DNA of 64,000 nt, from positions 9,212,501-9,276,500 of the forward strand of contig NZ_JADBEG010000001.1 in the NCBI RefSeq assembly GCF_014873755.1. The letters are read 5' to 3'. This DNA comes from Amycolatopsis lexingtonensis. Its GTDB lineage: Bacteria; Actinomycetota; Actinomycetes; Mycobacteriales; Pseudonocardiaceae. The notes beneath the pieces are model-generated. The model saw only the letters and a program-made list of their open reading frames with translations, was not told where the DNA came from and did not search any database. Positions 40,991-50,032 of the stretch are shown here, piece after piece (the first letter of the stretch is position 1; each line of letters opens with the position of its first letter). A program made the position numbers and the translations under genes.

Positions 40991-41245
40991 GACGAGTCCC
41001 CTGTTCTAGCGGTGTCCCCTTAAGAAGATAAGGATTTCCCGGGCACAAGGAAGGGGCGGACGGGAACTTCACCCGAACTGGCCGTCGACGAATGCGTTGT
41101 CCCGCATGGGTTTCGGGCCGCGCGGCACGGCGTGTGATGGCCGCGCGTCCGGCCGGGTGGCGCGCACGGCGCGGAAGACGTGCCCGTTACTGTCCGTGAG
41201 TCGATGGTAAAGGAACCATTACCTTCGGTCGGGCGTTGAGGGGGC
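40991..41245. other. Intergenic gap of 255 nt
   Basis: No gene seen. It separates two divergent genes and should contain both promoters. AT-rich patches lie at 41015-41035 and 41195-41225, the latter with a weak inverted repeat GGTAA-N8-TTACC (41206-41223) just before the P-loop gene. Confidence 0.4.
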
Positions 41246-41803
41246 ATGAGCGAGCCCACCGTTATCGAACTCGGGCCACGCGACATGCTGGTCGTGGCGG
41301 GCCTCCCGGGCGCGGGGAAGACGACGATGCTCCGCCACGCGGCGACGGGCCTGCCGGTGCTGGACTCCGACCAGGTCCGTGAACGTCTCGGGGCGGTGGC
41401 CCCCGCGGTGCCGTACCGCTGTTACCGGCCGGTGGTGCACGCCTGGCACCGCGCGCGGATCGTCGGCCGCGCGCTCGGGGCGGGCCCGATCGTGGTCCAC
41501 GAGCCGTCGACGCGGGCCTCGACCCGCGCCCTGCTGGCACTGGTCGGCGCGGTGAGCGGCCGCCCGGTGCGGCTGCTGTTCCTCGACGTCCCGGCGGAGC
41601 AGGCACTGGAGGGGCAACGCCGACGTGGTCGGGTCGTGCGGCCACGGTCGTTCGCGCGCCACGTGCGGCGGGTGGGGAAGTGGCGCGAGGAGCTGCTCGC
41701 GGAGCGGGTCCCGGCGGGGTGGAGCAGCGTCCAGGTGATCGACCGCTCCCGCGCGGGCCGGACCCGGCTGGTGACGAAGCTGCTCGTGGAACTCGGTTCT
41801 TGA
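41246..41803 (+). CDS. Small P-loop kinase-like ATP-binding protein
   Basis: 185 residues. Walker A GLPGAGKTT (about residues 19-27), then a substrate-like Asp in LDSDQVRERL and an Arg-rich lid (EGQRRRGRVVRPRSFARHVRR), the plan of AAA_33/zeta-toxin-like small-molecule kinases. It has no obvious antitoxin partner, so it is not called a toxin. Substrate unknown. ATG 41246 follows GAGGGGGC. Confidence 0.75.
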   Translation: MSEPTVIELGPRDMLVVAGLPGAGKTTMLRHAATGLPVLDSDQVRERLGAVAPAVPYRCYRPVVHAWHRARIVGRALGAGPIVVHEPSTRASTRALLALVGAVSGRPVRLLFLDVPAEQALEGQRRRGRVVRPRSFARHVRRVGKWREELLAERVPAGWSSVQVIDRSRAGRTRLVTKLLVELGS

Positions 41804-41813
41804 TCGCGGGCCG

Positions 41814-41848
41814 TTGGTCTGGACATTTTACATATTGGTCTAGACAAT
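41814..41848 (+). promoter_or_regulatory. Two DasR-like (dre) boxes before the chitinase gene
   Basis: TTGGTCTGGACATT (41814-41827) and ATTGGTCTAGACAAT (41834-41848) each resemble the streptomycete dre box TGGTCTAGACCA, the second with one mismatch. In Streptomyces, DasR represses chitinase genes at such sites until amino-sugar phosphates build up. Placed 30 nt before the start; no DasR gene lies in the window. Confidence 0.65.
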
Positions 41849-41877
41849 ATCGGGTATCTCCCCGACTGGAGGACCCG

Positions 41878-43644
41878 ATGAGGCGTTCCAGACTGTCCGC
41901 AACCCTCGCCGCCGTCGTACTGGCGCTCTCCGGTCTTCTGACCGGGAACGCCGAAGCGGCCAACCTCCTCACCAACCCCGGTTTCGAAGCCGGCTCGCTC
42001 TCCGGCTGGACCTGCTCCGGGGCCACCGCCGTCAGCGCGCCCGTGCACGGCGGCAGCTACGCCCTCGCCGCCACGCCGGTCGGTGCCGACTACGCCCAGT
42101 GCGCGCAGACCGTGTCCGTTCAGCCGAACACCACCTACACCGTTTCCGCCTGGGTGCGCGGGAATCCCGTCTACCTCGGCATCACCGGCGGCGCCTCCAC
42201 CTGGTCCGGCAACGCGAGCGCCTACAACCAGCTGCAGCTCACCTTCACCACCGGCAACCAGACCTCCGCCCAGCTCTACCTCCACGGGTGGTACGGCGCC
42301 GGCAGCTACTACGCCGACGACGTCGTCCTCGACGGCCCGGGCGGGAACACCCCCGGCACGCCCGGGGCGCCCGGCGTTCCGGCCACCGGCAGCATCACGG
42401 CGAACTCCATCGCCCTGACCTGGGGCGCGAGCGCCGGCACCGTGACCGGGTACCGCGTCTACGAAGGCAGCACCGTCGTCGCGACCGTCACCGGGACCAG
42501 CGCCACCGTCGGAGGGCTGAAGGCCTGCGAAACCCACAGCTACGCCGTCGCCGCGTACAACAGCGCCGGGGAATCGCCGAAGTCCGCGACGACCAGCGCC
42601 ACCACCACCGGGTGCGTCGACACCGGGCTGCCCAAGCACGCGCTCGTCGGCTACCTGCACGCCAGCTTCGCGAACGGCTCCGGCTACGTGCGGATGGCCG
42701 ACGTGCCCGCCGCCTGGGACATCATCGATCTCGCCTTCGGGGAGCCGACTTCGGTCACCTCCGGCGACATCCGCTTCAACCGCTGCCCGGTCACCGAGTG
42801 CCCGAACGTCGAGAGCGACGCCGACTTCATCGCCGCGATCAAGGCCAAGCAGGCTCAGGGAAAGAAGGTCGTCATCTCCATCGGCGGGCAGAACGGCCAG
42901 GTGCAGCTGACCTCCACCGCCGCGCGCGACACGTTCGTCAGCTCCGTCTCCGCCATCATCGACAAGTACGGCCTCAACGGCCTCGACATCGACTTCGAGG
43001 GCCACTCGCTGTCGCTCAACGCCGGGGACACCGACTTCCGCAACCCGACCACGCCGGTGATCGTCAACCTGATCTCCGCGCTGAAGACGCTCAAGGCCAA
43101 GTACGGCTCGGGCTTCGTCCTGACGATGGCGCCCGAGACGTTCTTCGTGCAGGTCGGCTACCAGTTCTACGGCGGCTCCGGCGCCGGGGACGCGCGGACC
43201 GGCGCCTACCTGCCGGTCATCCACGCGCTGCGGGACGCGCTCACCGTGCTGCACGTCCAGGACTACAACTCCGGGCCGGTCATGGGCCTGGACAACCAGT
43301 ACCACAACATGGGCGGCGCCGAGTTCCACATCGCGATGACCGACATGCTCAAGGCCGGGTTCAGCGTCGCGAACACCGGCCAGTTCTTCCCCGGGCTGCG
43401 GCCGGACCAGATCGCGATCGGCCTGCCCGCCGCGGTCAGCGCGGGCAACGGCTACACCTCGCCCGCGGACGTCCAGACGGCCGTCAACTGCCTGGTCAAG
43501 GGCAGCGGCTGCGGCTCGTACACGCTGCGCGGCGGCACGACGCCGGCACTGCGCGGGCTGATGACCTGGTCGATCAACTGGGACAAGTACTACAACTGGG
43601 AGTTCCAGAACAGCCACGAGCCGTTCCTGAACTCGCTGCCGTGA
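41878..43644 (+). CDS. Secreted GH18 chitinase with CBM and Fn3 domains
   Basis: 588 residues from ATG 41878 (GGAGGAC upstream). Signal peptide to about residue 27, a carbohydrate-binding beta domain (about 28-155, NLLTNPGFEAGSLSGW), a fibronectin type III domain (about 160-245) and a GH18 barrel. The catalytic motif reads NGLDIDFE, with Asp 370, Asp 372 and the proton-donor Glu 374 in place; the first Asp of the usual DGLDIDFE is Asn. The late MTWSINWD strand fits bacterial chitinases. It breaks chitin outside the cell, under probable DasR-type control. Confidence 0.9.
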   Translation: MRRSRLSATLAAVVLALSGLLTGNAEAANLLTNPGFEAGSLSGWTCSGATAVSAPVHGGSYALAATPVGADYAQCAQTVSVQPNTTYTVSAWVRGNPVYLGITGGASTWSGNASAYNQLQLTFTTGNQTSAQLYLHGWYGAGSYYADDVVLDGPGGNTPGTPGAPGVPATGSITANSIALTWGASAGTVTGYRVYEGSTVVATVTGTSATVGGLKACETHSYAVAAYNSAGESPKSATTSATTTGCVDTGLPKHALVGYLHASFANGSGYVRMADVPAAWDIIDLAFGEPTSVTSGDIRFNRCPVTECPNVESDADFIAAIKAKQAQGKKVVISIGGQNGQVQLTSTAARDTFVSSVSAIIDKYGLNGLDIDFEGHSLSLNAGDTDFRNPTTPVIVNLISALKTLKAKYGSGFVLTMAPETFFVQVGYQFYGGSGAGDARTGAYLPVIHALRDALTVLHVQDYNSGPVMGLDNQYHNMGGAEFHIAMTDMLKAGFSVANTGQFFPGLRPDQIAIGLPAAVSAGNGYTSPADVQTAVNCLVKGSGCGSYTLRGGTTPALRGLMTWSINWDKYYNWEFQNSHEPFLNSLP

Positions 43645-43689
43645 GCGCGGGAGTGTGCCCCGCCCCGGCCGGTGGGGCACACTCCTGAC

Positions 43690-44427
43690 GTGGTGAAACG
43701 CGACTCCGTGCTGACGCGCGTCGTCCGGATCTTCGAGACGTTCGAGCCGGACGCGCCCGCGCTGCGCGTCACCGACATCGCGCGGCGGACCGGGCTGCAC
43801 GTCGCGACGGCGTCGCGGCTGATCGAGGAGCTGGTCGGGCACGGCTGGCTGCGGCGCGACACCGATCGGAGGGTCCGGGTGGGCGTCCGCCTGTGGGAGC
43901 TGGCTTCCCGCGCCTCCCCGACGCTGGGGCTGCGGGAGGCGGCGCTGCCGTTCATGGAGGACCTGCACGCCGTCGTCGGGCACCACACGCAGCTCGCCGT
44001 GCTGGAGGACCGCGAGGTCCTGTTCGTCGAGCGGCTTTCCGCGCCCGGCGCGGTCGTCAACGTGACGCGCGTGGCCGGGCGGCTGCCGTTGCACGCGTCG
44101 TCGTCCGGGCTCGTGCTGCTCGCCCACGCGCCCGCCGACCTGCAGGAACAAGTGCTGGCCGGCCCGCTCGGCGCGTTCCGCCGGACCACGCTGACCGAGC
44201 CGGCGCGGCTGCGGCGCTTCCTCGCCGACGTCCGGCGGGACGGCTACGCGTACTGCGCGGGCTTCATCGACGAAGAGACCACGGGGATCGCCGTCCCGCT
44301 GCGGGGACGCGGCGGCGACGTCGTCGCGGCGCTGTCGGTGATCGTGCCCAACGACGACGCCGCGCGGATGCAGATCCCGGCGCTGCGCGCGGCGGCCCGC
44401 GGAATCTCGCGGACACTCTCTCACTGA
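43690..44427 (+). CDS. IclR-family transcriptional regulator
   Basis: 245 residues from GTG 43690 (GTG 43693 also possible). N-terminal winged helix (VLTRVVRIFETFEPDAPALRVTDIARRTGLHVATASRLIEEL) and a C-terminal IclR effector domain (VVGHHTQLAVLEDREVLFVERLSAP... YAYCAGFIDEETTGIAVPL). It precedes pobA on the same strand by 72 nt, and IclR-type PobR proteins activate pobA in several bacteria, so this is probably the 4-hydroxybenzoate regulator. A palindrome ACTCTC...GAGAGT (44415-44435) spans its stop codon. Confidence 0.85.
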   Translation: MVKRDSVLTRVVRIFETFEPDAPALRVTDIARRTGLHVATASRLIEELVGHGWLRRDTDRRVRVGVRLWELASRASPTLGLREAALPFMEDLHAVVGHHTQLAVLEDREVLFVERLSAPGAVVNVTRVAGRLPLHASSSGLVLLAHAPADLQEQVLAGPLGAFRRTTLTEPARLRRFLADVRRDGYAYCAGFIDEETTGIAVPLRGRGGDVVAALSVIVPNDDAARMQIPALRAAARGISRTLSH

Positions 44428-44499
44428 ATGAGAGTCCAGTGGTGGGGGCCGGGCCGCGCGGGGGATGCTCGGAGCCTCTTCGCGTGAAAGGACGTTGCC

Positions 44500-45654
44500 G
44501 TGCGCACCCAGGTCGCCATCGTCGGCGCCGGCCCGGCCGGGCTGCTGCTGTCCCACCTGCTCGGCCTCGAAGGCATCGACTCGGTGCTGCTCGAACGGCA
44601 GACCGCCGACTACGTCCAGGCCCGCATCCGCGCGGGCATGCTCGAGGCGGGCACGGTCGGCCTCCTGCGTGAGGCCGGCCTCGGCGCCCGGCTCGACGTC
44701 GAGGGCATGGAGCACCGGGGCATCCACCTGCAGTGGCCCGGCGAGCGCCACCACCTCGACTTCGTCGACCTCGTCGGCCGGTCGGTGACGATCTACGGGC
44801 AGACCGAGATCACCAAGGACCTCATGGCGGCGCGGGAAAAGGCCGGCCGCCCGGTGTACTACTCGGCCTCCGACGTCACGCTGCACGACGTCACCGGGAC
44901 GCCGCACGTGACCTTCGTGGACGCCGAAGGACAGGCGCGGCGGGTCGACGCGGACGTCGTCGTCGGCTGCGACGGCTTCCACGGGCCGAGCCGCGCGTCC
45001 ATCCCCGACGCCGAGATCTGGGAGCGCGCCTACCCGTTCGCCTGGCTGGGCGTGCTGGCCGACGTCGCGCCGTCGGCCGACGAGCTGATCTACGCCTGGC
45101 ACCCGGACGGCTTCGCGATGCACAGCATGCGCTCGCCACGGGTGAGCCGGTTCTACCTGCAGGTGGCGCCGGACGAGGACATCGCGGAGTGGAGCGACGA
45201 CCGGATCTGGGACGCGCTCGCCAAGCGGCTGGGGCACCCCGGGTGGGCGCTGGAGACGGGGCCGATCACCGAGAAGAGCGTGCTGCCGATGCGCAGCTTC
45301 GTCGCGACGCCGATGCGCCACGGCAACCTCTACCTCGCCGGGGACGCCGCGCACATCGTGCCGCCGACGGGGGCGAAGGGCCTGAACCTGGCGGTCGCGG
45401 ACGTCGCACTGCTGGCGAAGGCGCTCACCGCTTCCCTGAAGGACGGCAAGGACGAACTCGTCGACGCGTACTCGGACACCGCGCTGCGGCGGGTCTGGCG
45501 CTGCACGCACTTCTCGTGGTGGATGACGTCGATGCTGCACCGCCACGGCGACGACTTCGACGCCCAGCTCCAGCTGGCCCAGCTCCGCCGCACGGTGACG
45601 TCGGCGGCCGCGGCGACCGAGCTCGCGGACAACTATTCGGGGTTGCCGCTGTAA
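44500..45654 (+). CDS. pobA: 4-hydroxybenzoate 3-monooxygenase
   Basis: 384 residues from GTG 44500 (AAAGGACG upstream). FAD-binding GAGPAG at 9-14, DG-type motif VVGCDGFHGPSR, and FAD ribityl motif NLYLAGDAAHIVPPTGAKGLNLAVADV. Length and substrate-region blocks such as QARIRAGMLEAGTVGLL fit PobA. It turns 4-hydroxybenzoate plus NAD(P)H and O2 into protocatechuate. The ring-cleavage genes are not in the window. Confidence 0.9.
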   Translation: MRTQVAIVGAGPAGLLLSHLLGLEGIDSVLLERQTADYVQARIRAGMLEAGTVGLLREAGLGARLDVEGMEHRGIHLQWPGERHHLDFVDLVGRSVTIYGQTEITKDLMAAREKAGRPVYYSASDVTLHDVTGTPHVTFVDAEGQARRVDADVVVGCDGFHGPSRASIPDAEIWERAYPFAWLGVLADVAPSADELIYAWHPDGFAMHSMRSPRVSRFYLQVAPDEDIAEWSDDRIWDALAKRLGHPGWALETGPITEKSVLPMRSFVATPMRHGNLYLAGDAAHIVPPTGAKGLNLAVADVALLAKALTASLKDGKDELVDAYSDTALRRVWRCTHFSWWMTSMLHRHGDDFDAQLQLAQLRRTVTSAAAATELADNYSGLPL

Positions 45655-45727
45655 GCACCGATTCCTTTCCGGTTCGCGCGGTGTCCAACTCTCGGCAGCA
45701 CCGCAACCGAGCCGCGAGGAGTCCCGA

Positions 45728-47125
45728 GTGCGCGTCGAAACCCCGCCCACCCCGGCGGTACCGGAGGTAGGAACAGCGAAGCGAAGGTGGGTCCTCGCGA
45801 TCACCTCCGTCGCTTCGATGATGGTCGTGCTCGACGCGCTCGTCGTGGCGACCGCGTTGACCGCGATCAAGGCCGGCACGGGTGCGTCGGTCGCCGAGCT
45901 CGAATGGACCGTCAACGCCTACGGCCTGAGCTTCGCCGTCCTGCTCATGACGGCCGCGGCCGCCGGGGACCGGTGGGGACGGCGGCGGGTGTTCGTGGCC
46001 GGCGTGAGCGTGTTCGCGCTGGCGTCGCTGGTCTGCGCCCTCGCGCCGGACGCCGGCACCCTGATCGCCGGCCGGGTGCTGCAGGGCGCCGGGGCCGCGT
46101 TCGTCATGCCGCTCGCGCTGGCGCTGCTGGGCGCCGCGTTCCCGCCGGAGCTGCGGCCGAAGGCGCTCGGCGTCTTCGCGAGCGTGAGCGGGCTGGCGGT
46201 GCCGCTCGGGCCGCTGCTGGGCGGCGCCGTCGTGGCGGGCATTTCCTGGCCGTGGATCTTCTGGATCAACGTCCCCGTCGGCGCGGTCCTGGCCGTCCTC
46301 GCGCTGACCCGGGTCGAGGAGAGCCACGGCCCCGATCGCGCCCTCGACGTGCCGGGCCTGCTGCTGGCCGGCGCGGGATCCTTCGGGGTGGTGTGGGGGC
46401 TGGCGCAGGTCGGCACCGCGGGCTGGACCGGCGTCGCGGGACCGGTCGCGGCCGGGCTGGTCGCGTTCGGCGGGTTCGTCGCCTGGCAGCGGCGGGCCGC
46501 CCACCCGATGCTCCCGCTCGGGCTGTTCCGCTCGCGCCGGTTTTCGGCGGGCAACGCGGTGATCTTCTTCCACTGGGCCTCGGCGCTGGGCGCGACGTTC
46601 TTCATGGCCCAGTTCCTGCAGGAAGGGCTCGGGTACGGGCCGCTGGCCGCCGGGGCCGGGCTGGCGCCGTGGGGGCTGACCACCGTGGCCGTCCCGCAGC
46701 TGGCGGGGCGCCTGGTCGGGCGGTTCGGCGAACGGCCGTTCATCGTCGCCGGCCTGGGCCTGCACGGCCTCGCCATGCTCTGGATCGCCGCGGTCGCCGG
46801 TCCGGCGAGCACGTACTGGGCGATCGTCGCGCCGCTGGTGCTCTCGGGCACCGGCATCGCGATGTGCCTGCCCGCCGTGCAGAGCGCGGTGCTGACGTCG
46901 GCCGGCCCGCGGTTCCTCGGCAAGGCTTCCGGCGCCTTCAGCGCGATGCGGCAGCTCGGCGGGGCCTTCGGGGTAGCCGTCCTGGTCGCCGGGTTCTCGC
47001 TGGCCGGCGGCTATTCCGCGTTCACCGAGGGGTTCACGGCCGCCGTCGTGCTCAGCGCCGCCCTCGCCGCCGCCGGTGTGCTGGCCGGCTGTTTCGTCCC
47101 CCGCCTCGAACCGAAGGAGAACTGA
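45728..47125 (+). CDS. MFS drug/efflux transporter, DHA2 (14-helix) type
   Basis: 465 residues from GTG 45728 (CGAGGAG upstream). N-terminal LDALVVATAL (motif D1-like) and GDRWGRRRVFVAGVSVFALASLVCAL (motif A), then GRVLQGAGAAFVMPLALALL (motif B) and PLLGGAVVAGISWPWIFWINVPVG (motif C of drug:H+ antiporters). Exporter by family; substrate unknown. The following enzyme starts 3 nt after its stop. Confidence 0.88.
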   Translation: MRVETPPTPAVPEVGTAKRRWVLAITSVASMMVVLDALVVATALTAIKAGTGASVAELEWTVNAYGLSFAVLLMTAAAAGDRWGRRRVFVAGVSVFALASLVCALAPDAGTLIAGRVLQGAGAAFVMPLALALLGAAFPPELRPKALGVFASVSGLAVPLGPLLGGAVVAGISWPWIFWINVPVGAVLAVLALTRVEESHGPDRALDVPGLLLAGAGSFGVVWGLAQVGTAGWTGVAGPVAAGLVAFGGFVAWQRRAAHPMLPLGLFRSRRFSAGNAVIFFHWASALGATFFMAQFLQEGLGYGPLAAGAGLAPWGLTTVAVPQLAGRLVGRFGERPFIVAGLGLHGLAMLWIAAVAGPASTYWAIVAPLVLSGTGIAMCLPAVQSAVLTSAGPRFLGKASGAFSAMRQLGGAFGVAVLVAGFSLAGGYSAFTEGFTAAVVLSAALAAAGVLAGCFVPRLEPKEN

Positions 47126-47128
47126 GCC

Positions 47129-47896
47129 ATGACCGACTTGAAGGCCCACGCCGACCTGCTGCGCGAACTGCACCACGGCGAGCTGCTCGTGCTGCCGAAC
47201 GCCTGGGACGAAGCCAGCGCCGAACTCGTCGTCGAGACCGGGTTCCCGGTGGTGGCGACCTCCAGCGCCGCCGTGGCCGACGTGCTCGGGCACCAGGACG
47301 GCGAAGCGGCGCCGTGGCGGGAGATGTTCGCGGCGGCGGCCCGGATCGCCCGTGCGGTACCCGTTCCGGTGACCGTCGACGCCGAGGCCGGCTACGGCCT
47401 GGCGCCGCACGAACTGGTGGACCGGCTCCTCGAAGCCGGTGCGGCCGGGTGCAACCTCGAGGACACCGACCACCGCGCCGGGCGGCTCGCGGACCCGGAA
47501 GCGCACGCGGACTGGCTGGCCGAAGTGCGCGCGGCCGCCGACGCGAGCGGGGTCCCGCTCGTCGTCAACGCGCGGATCGACGTCTTCCTGCCACCCGCCG
47601 GGGTGCCCGAGGCGGACCGGGTGGCGGAGGCCGTCCGGCGCGGCCGCGGTTACCGGGAGGCGGGCGCGGACTGCGTGTACCCGATCGGGGCGCCCGGCGA
47701 CGCGCTCGGCCGGCTCGTCGCCGAAGTGGGCGGGCCGGTCAACGGCAACACGAATCCGGCGCTGGACCTCGACGGCCTGGCGGCGCTGGGCGTGGCCCGG
47801 GTGTCGTTCGGACCCCGGTTCTACCGCTCCGGCTTCGCCGGGATGAGGGAAGCTTTGGAAGCCATCCACGAACGGGGAGTGCGCGATGTCAGCTGA
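47129..47896 (+). CDS. Isocitrate lyase/PEP mutase family protein
   Basis: 255 residues filling a PEP mutase/ICL barrel: LPNAWDEASAELV near the N-terminus, Mg-binding VDAEAGYG, NLEDTDH and VNARIDVFL. The lyase Cys loop (KKCGH) of true isocitrate lyases is absent, as in the oxaloacetate hydrolase or carboxyphosphonate mutase-like branch. Reaction unknown. AAGGAGAACTGAGCC precedes the ATG. Its end overlaps the sigma-factor gene by 11 nt. Confidence 0.82.
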   Translation: MTDLKAHADLLRELHHGELLVLPNAWDEASAELVVETGFPVVATSSAAVADVLGHQDGEAAPWREMFAAAARIARAVPVPVTVDAEAGYGLAPHELVDRLLEAGAAGCNLEDTDHRAGRLADPEAHADWLAEVRAAADASGVPLVVNARIDVFLPPAGVPEADRVAEAVRRGRGYREAGADCVYPIGAPGDALGRLVAEVGGPVNGNTNPALDLDGLAALGVARVSFGPRFYRSGFAGMREALEAIHERGVRDVS

Positions 47897-48851
47897 GGCG
47901 ATGCCACTGGCCGGGAGCACGCGGCTGCGGGACGAGTTCGACGCGCTCCGCCCCGCGCTGCTCGCCCACTGCTACCGGATGACCGGCTCCTACCAGGACG
48001 CCGAAGACGTCGTCCAGGAGACGTACCTCCGGGCCGCGCGCGGGGTCGGCGCGTTCGAAGGGCGCTCTTCGCTCAAGACGTGGTTGTACCGGATCGCGAC
48101 CAACACCTGCCTCACCGAGCTGCGGCACCACAGCCGGCGGATGCTGCCCGCCGGGCTGGGTGCGCCGTCGAGCGATCCGGACGTCCGGGTGTTCGGGGCC
48201 GGCCCGGTCGCGTGGCTCGAGCCGCTGCCCGACGCGGTGCTCGGCGACCCGGGGGAGGTCGTCGTCCGGCGCGAATCGGTGCGGCTGGCGCTGATCGCGG
48301 CGTTGCAGCACCTGCCGGCGCGGCAACGGGCGGCGTTCCTGCTCCGGGAGGTGCTGTCGTGGTCCGCCGCCGAAATCGCGGAGACGCTCGATGTCAGCGT
48401 GCCCGCGGTGAAGAGCCTGCTGCAGCGGGCCCGGCAGCGGCTCGACGAGCTGGATCTCGACGCGGCGCCGCCGGTTGCGGAGGTCGAACGTGCGCTGCTC
48501 GACCGGTACGTCGCGGCGTTCGAGGCGCAGGACACCGCGGCCATCCGGACCGTCATCCACGACGACTTCAGCCTCGAAGCCGTGCCGCACCCGGTGTGGT
48601 TCAAGGGGGTCAGCGTGTGCCTGCCGTTCCTGGAGCGGTACGCCTTCCGGGCGGACCAGGGGATCCGGCTGCGGCCCACGCGCGCCAACGGCCAGCCCGC
48701 CGCGGGCAGCTACCGCCCGGACGACGCGGGAATCCTGCGTGCGGAAGGGTTGTGGGTGTTCACGGTGACCGGGGATCGCTTGTCGCGCGCGGTCAAGTTC
48801 CCCGGCCCGGAACTGGTCACGGCCGCGGGCCTGCCGGCGTCGCTGGCTTGA
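47886..48851 (+). CDS. ECF sigma factor with SnoaL-like C-terminal domain
   Basis: 321 residues. Sigma region 2 (HCYRMTGSYQDAEDVVQETYLRAARGVGAFEGRSSLKTWLYRIATNTCL), region 4 (HLPARQRAAFLLREVLSWSAAEIAETLDVSVPAVKSLLQRARQRL) and a 120-residue C-terminal NTF2/SnoaL-like domain, resembling the TIGR02960-type ECF group. No anti-sigma gene is adjacent; the extra domain may hold the control. Translationally coupled to the PEP-mutase-like gene. Its 3' end overlaps the opposite-strand MFS gene by 35 nt. Confidence 0.85.
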   Translation: MSAEAMPLAGSTRLRDEFDALRPALLAHCYRMTGSYQDAEDVVQETYLRAARGVGAFEGRSSLKTWLYRIATNTCLTELRHHSRRMLPAGLGAPSSDPDVRVFGAGPVAWLEPLPDAVLGDPGEVVVRRESVRLALIAALQHLPARQRAAFLLREVLSWSAAEIAETLDVSVPAVKSLLQRARQRLDELDLDAAPPVAEVERALLDRYVAAFEAQDTAAIRTVIHDDFSLEAVPHPVWFKGVSVCLPFLERYAFRADQGIRLRPTRANGQPAAGSYRPDDAGILRAEGLWVFTVTGDRLSRAVKFPGPELVTAAGLPASLA

Positions 48852-49950
48852 ACCAGGGAGTCCACGCGAGGAGAGCGATCAGACCGGTCAGTATGAACAC
48901 CGGCCCTAGCCCGATGCTCGCGGCGGCCGCACCGGCCAGCGGGCCGGCCGCGGTCTGCCCGGCGCCCAGCCCGACGTAGGACCAGGTGACACCGCGGGCG
49001 GGCCGCTCCGGTGACAGGCGGGCCGCCCAGACGATGCACAGGCCCGTCAACGCCATGTACGTGCTGCCGAAGAGCGCGCTGGACACCAGTGCGCCGACCA
49101 GTCCGAGGCCGGGCACGGCCAGGAGGGCGAGGCCGGCCGCGGCGAGCGTCCAGGTCGCGAGGTTGGCGGCCGGCAGCCCGACGCGTTCGACGACCCGGCC
49201 GGCCAGGCCGCCGCACAGCCCGGCGACCCCGATCGCGAACCAGCACCAGGTCGCGGCCACCGGGCTCAGGCCGGCTTCGGCGAGCCGGGAGCCGGAGAAG
49301 GTCCAGTAGGGCGCGCTCGTCACGCCGATGAGCACGGCGTTGAGCACCAGCGGTTTGAGGCCCCGGCCTGCGCTGGTGGCGACGACGGCCGGGCGGCTGC
49401 GGGGGAGCGTGCGCCACGCGAGCAGCGTCACCACCGCGCCGAGCCCGGCGAACGCCGCCCAGACCACGGGCCAGCCGAGGGCCAGCAGCGGCGTGAACGC
49501 GGACGCGGCGAGCCCGAGGCCGGTGCCGGTGTTGGCCCAGGTCTGCGCACGGGCCTGGCCGGTGCTCTCCCCGATGAGCTGGGCGACGCCGGGCGACACG
49601 AGCCCCGCGCTGGCGCCCGCGACCACGATGCCGGCGGCGAACACGGCGACGGCCGGGGCCAGCGCCATGAGCGCGAGCCCGGTCGTGGCGGCCGCGCCGG
49701 CGAGCAGCACGGTGCCGCGCGCCGAGCGTGCCGACGTCCGCGGGGCCAGCAGCAGCCCGGCCGCGTAGCCGGCGGTCGAGAGCCCGCCGAGCACGCCGAC
49801 GCCGACGGTGGTCAGCCCGAACGTTTCGCTGAACCGGGGCACGAACAGCCCGTAGGCGTAGCGCGCGAACCCGTAGCAGAGGGCGATGACCCCCGCGCCG
49901 GCCGCGGCGAGGGGCCACCAGGACGTCGTCTCTCTCGTCTGGGTCGCCAT
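48817..49950 (-). CDS. MFS transporter (YbfB/CynX-like, 12 helices)
   Basis: 377 residues from ATG 49950; ATG 49959 is an alternative but sits only 6 nt from the operator. Twelve hydrophobic helices, beginning GVIALCYGFARYAYGLFVPRF, a block common to YbfB/CynX-like MFS proteins. Substrate unknown. Divergent from a TetR gene with a palindromic operator between, so probably an exporter or importer induced by the TetR ligand. Confidence 0.8.
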   Translation of the reverse strand: MATQTRETTSWWPLAAAGAGVIALCYGFARYAYGLFVPRFSETFGLTTVGVGVLGGLSTAGYAAGLLLAPRTSARSARGTVLLAGAAATTGLALMALAPAVAVFAAGIVVAGASAGLVSPGVAQLIGESTGQARAQTWANTGTGLGLAASAFTPLLALGWPVVWAAFAGLGAVVTLLAWRTLPRSRPAVVATSAGRGLKPLVLNAVLIGVTSAPYWTFSGSRLAEAGLSPVAATWCWFAIGVAGLCGGLAGRVVERVGLPAANLATWTLAAAGLALLAVPGLGLVGALVSSALFGSTYMALTGLCIVWAARLSPERPARGVTWSYVGLGAGQTAAGPLAGAAAASIGLGPVFILTGLIALLAWTPWFKPATPAGPRP

Positions 49951-49962
49951 GACCTCCATCAG

Positions 49963-49976
49963 ACAGACCGGTCTGT
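49963..49976. promoter_or_regulatory. TetR-type operator
   Basis: Perfect 14-bp palindrome ACAGACCGGTCTGT between the divergent MFS and tetR genes, 13 nt from the MFS start. A CAGACCGGTCTG core is commonly bound by TetR regulators of this kind. Likely represses both genes. Confidence 0.7.
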
Positions 49977-50032
49977 TTGCTGTCAAGGGCTGGTACGGTT
50001 GTGGCAGGTAGTGCGGCAGACCGGGAGGTGTG

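Noticed and set aside
41246..41803. Zeta-type toxin of a toxin-antitoxin pair
   Set aside because: P-loop layout is similar but no small antitoxin gene is adjacent; kept as a generic P-loop kinase-like protein.
41422..45915. A 1497-codon open frame on the minus strand
   Set aside because: It lies antisense to the P-loop, chitinase, IclR and pobA genes, is Arg/Val/Gly/Asp-rich without domains, and starts without a ribosome-binding site. GC bias of the real genes removes stops from this frame.
45425..47920. An 831-codon minus-strand frame
   Set aside because: Antisense to the MFS and PEP-mutase-like genes; low-complexity charged sequence with no motif.
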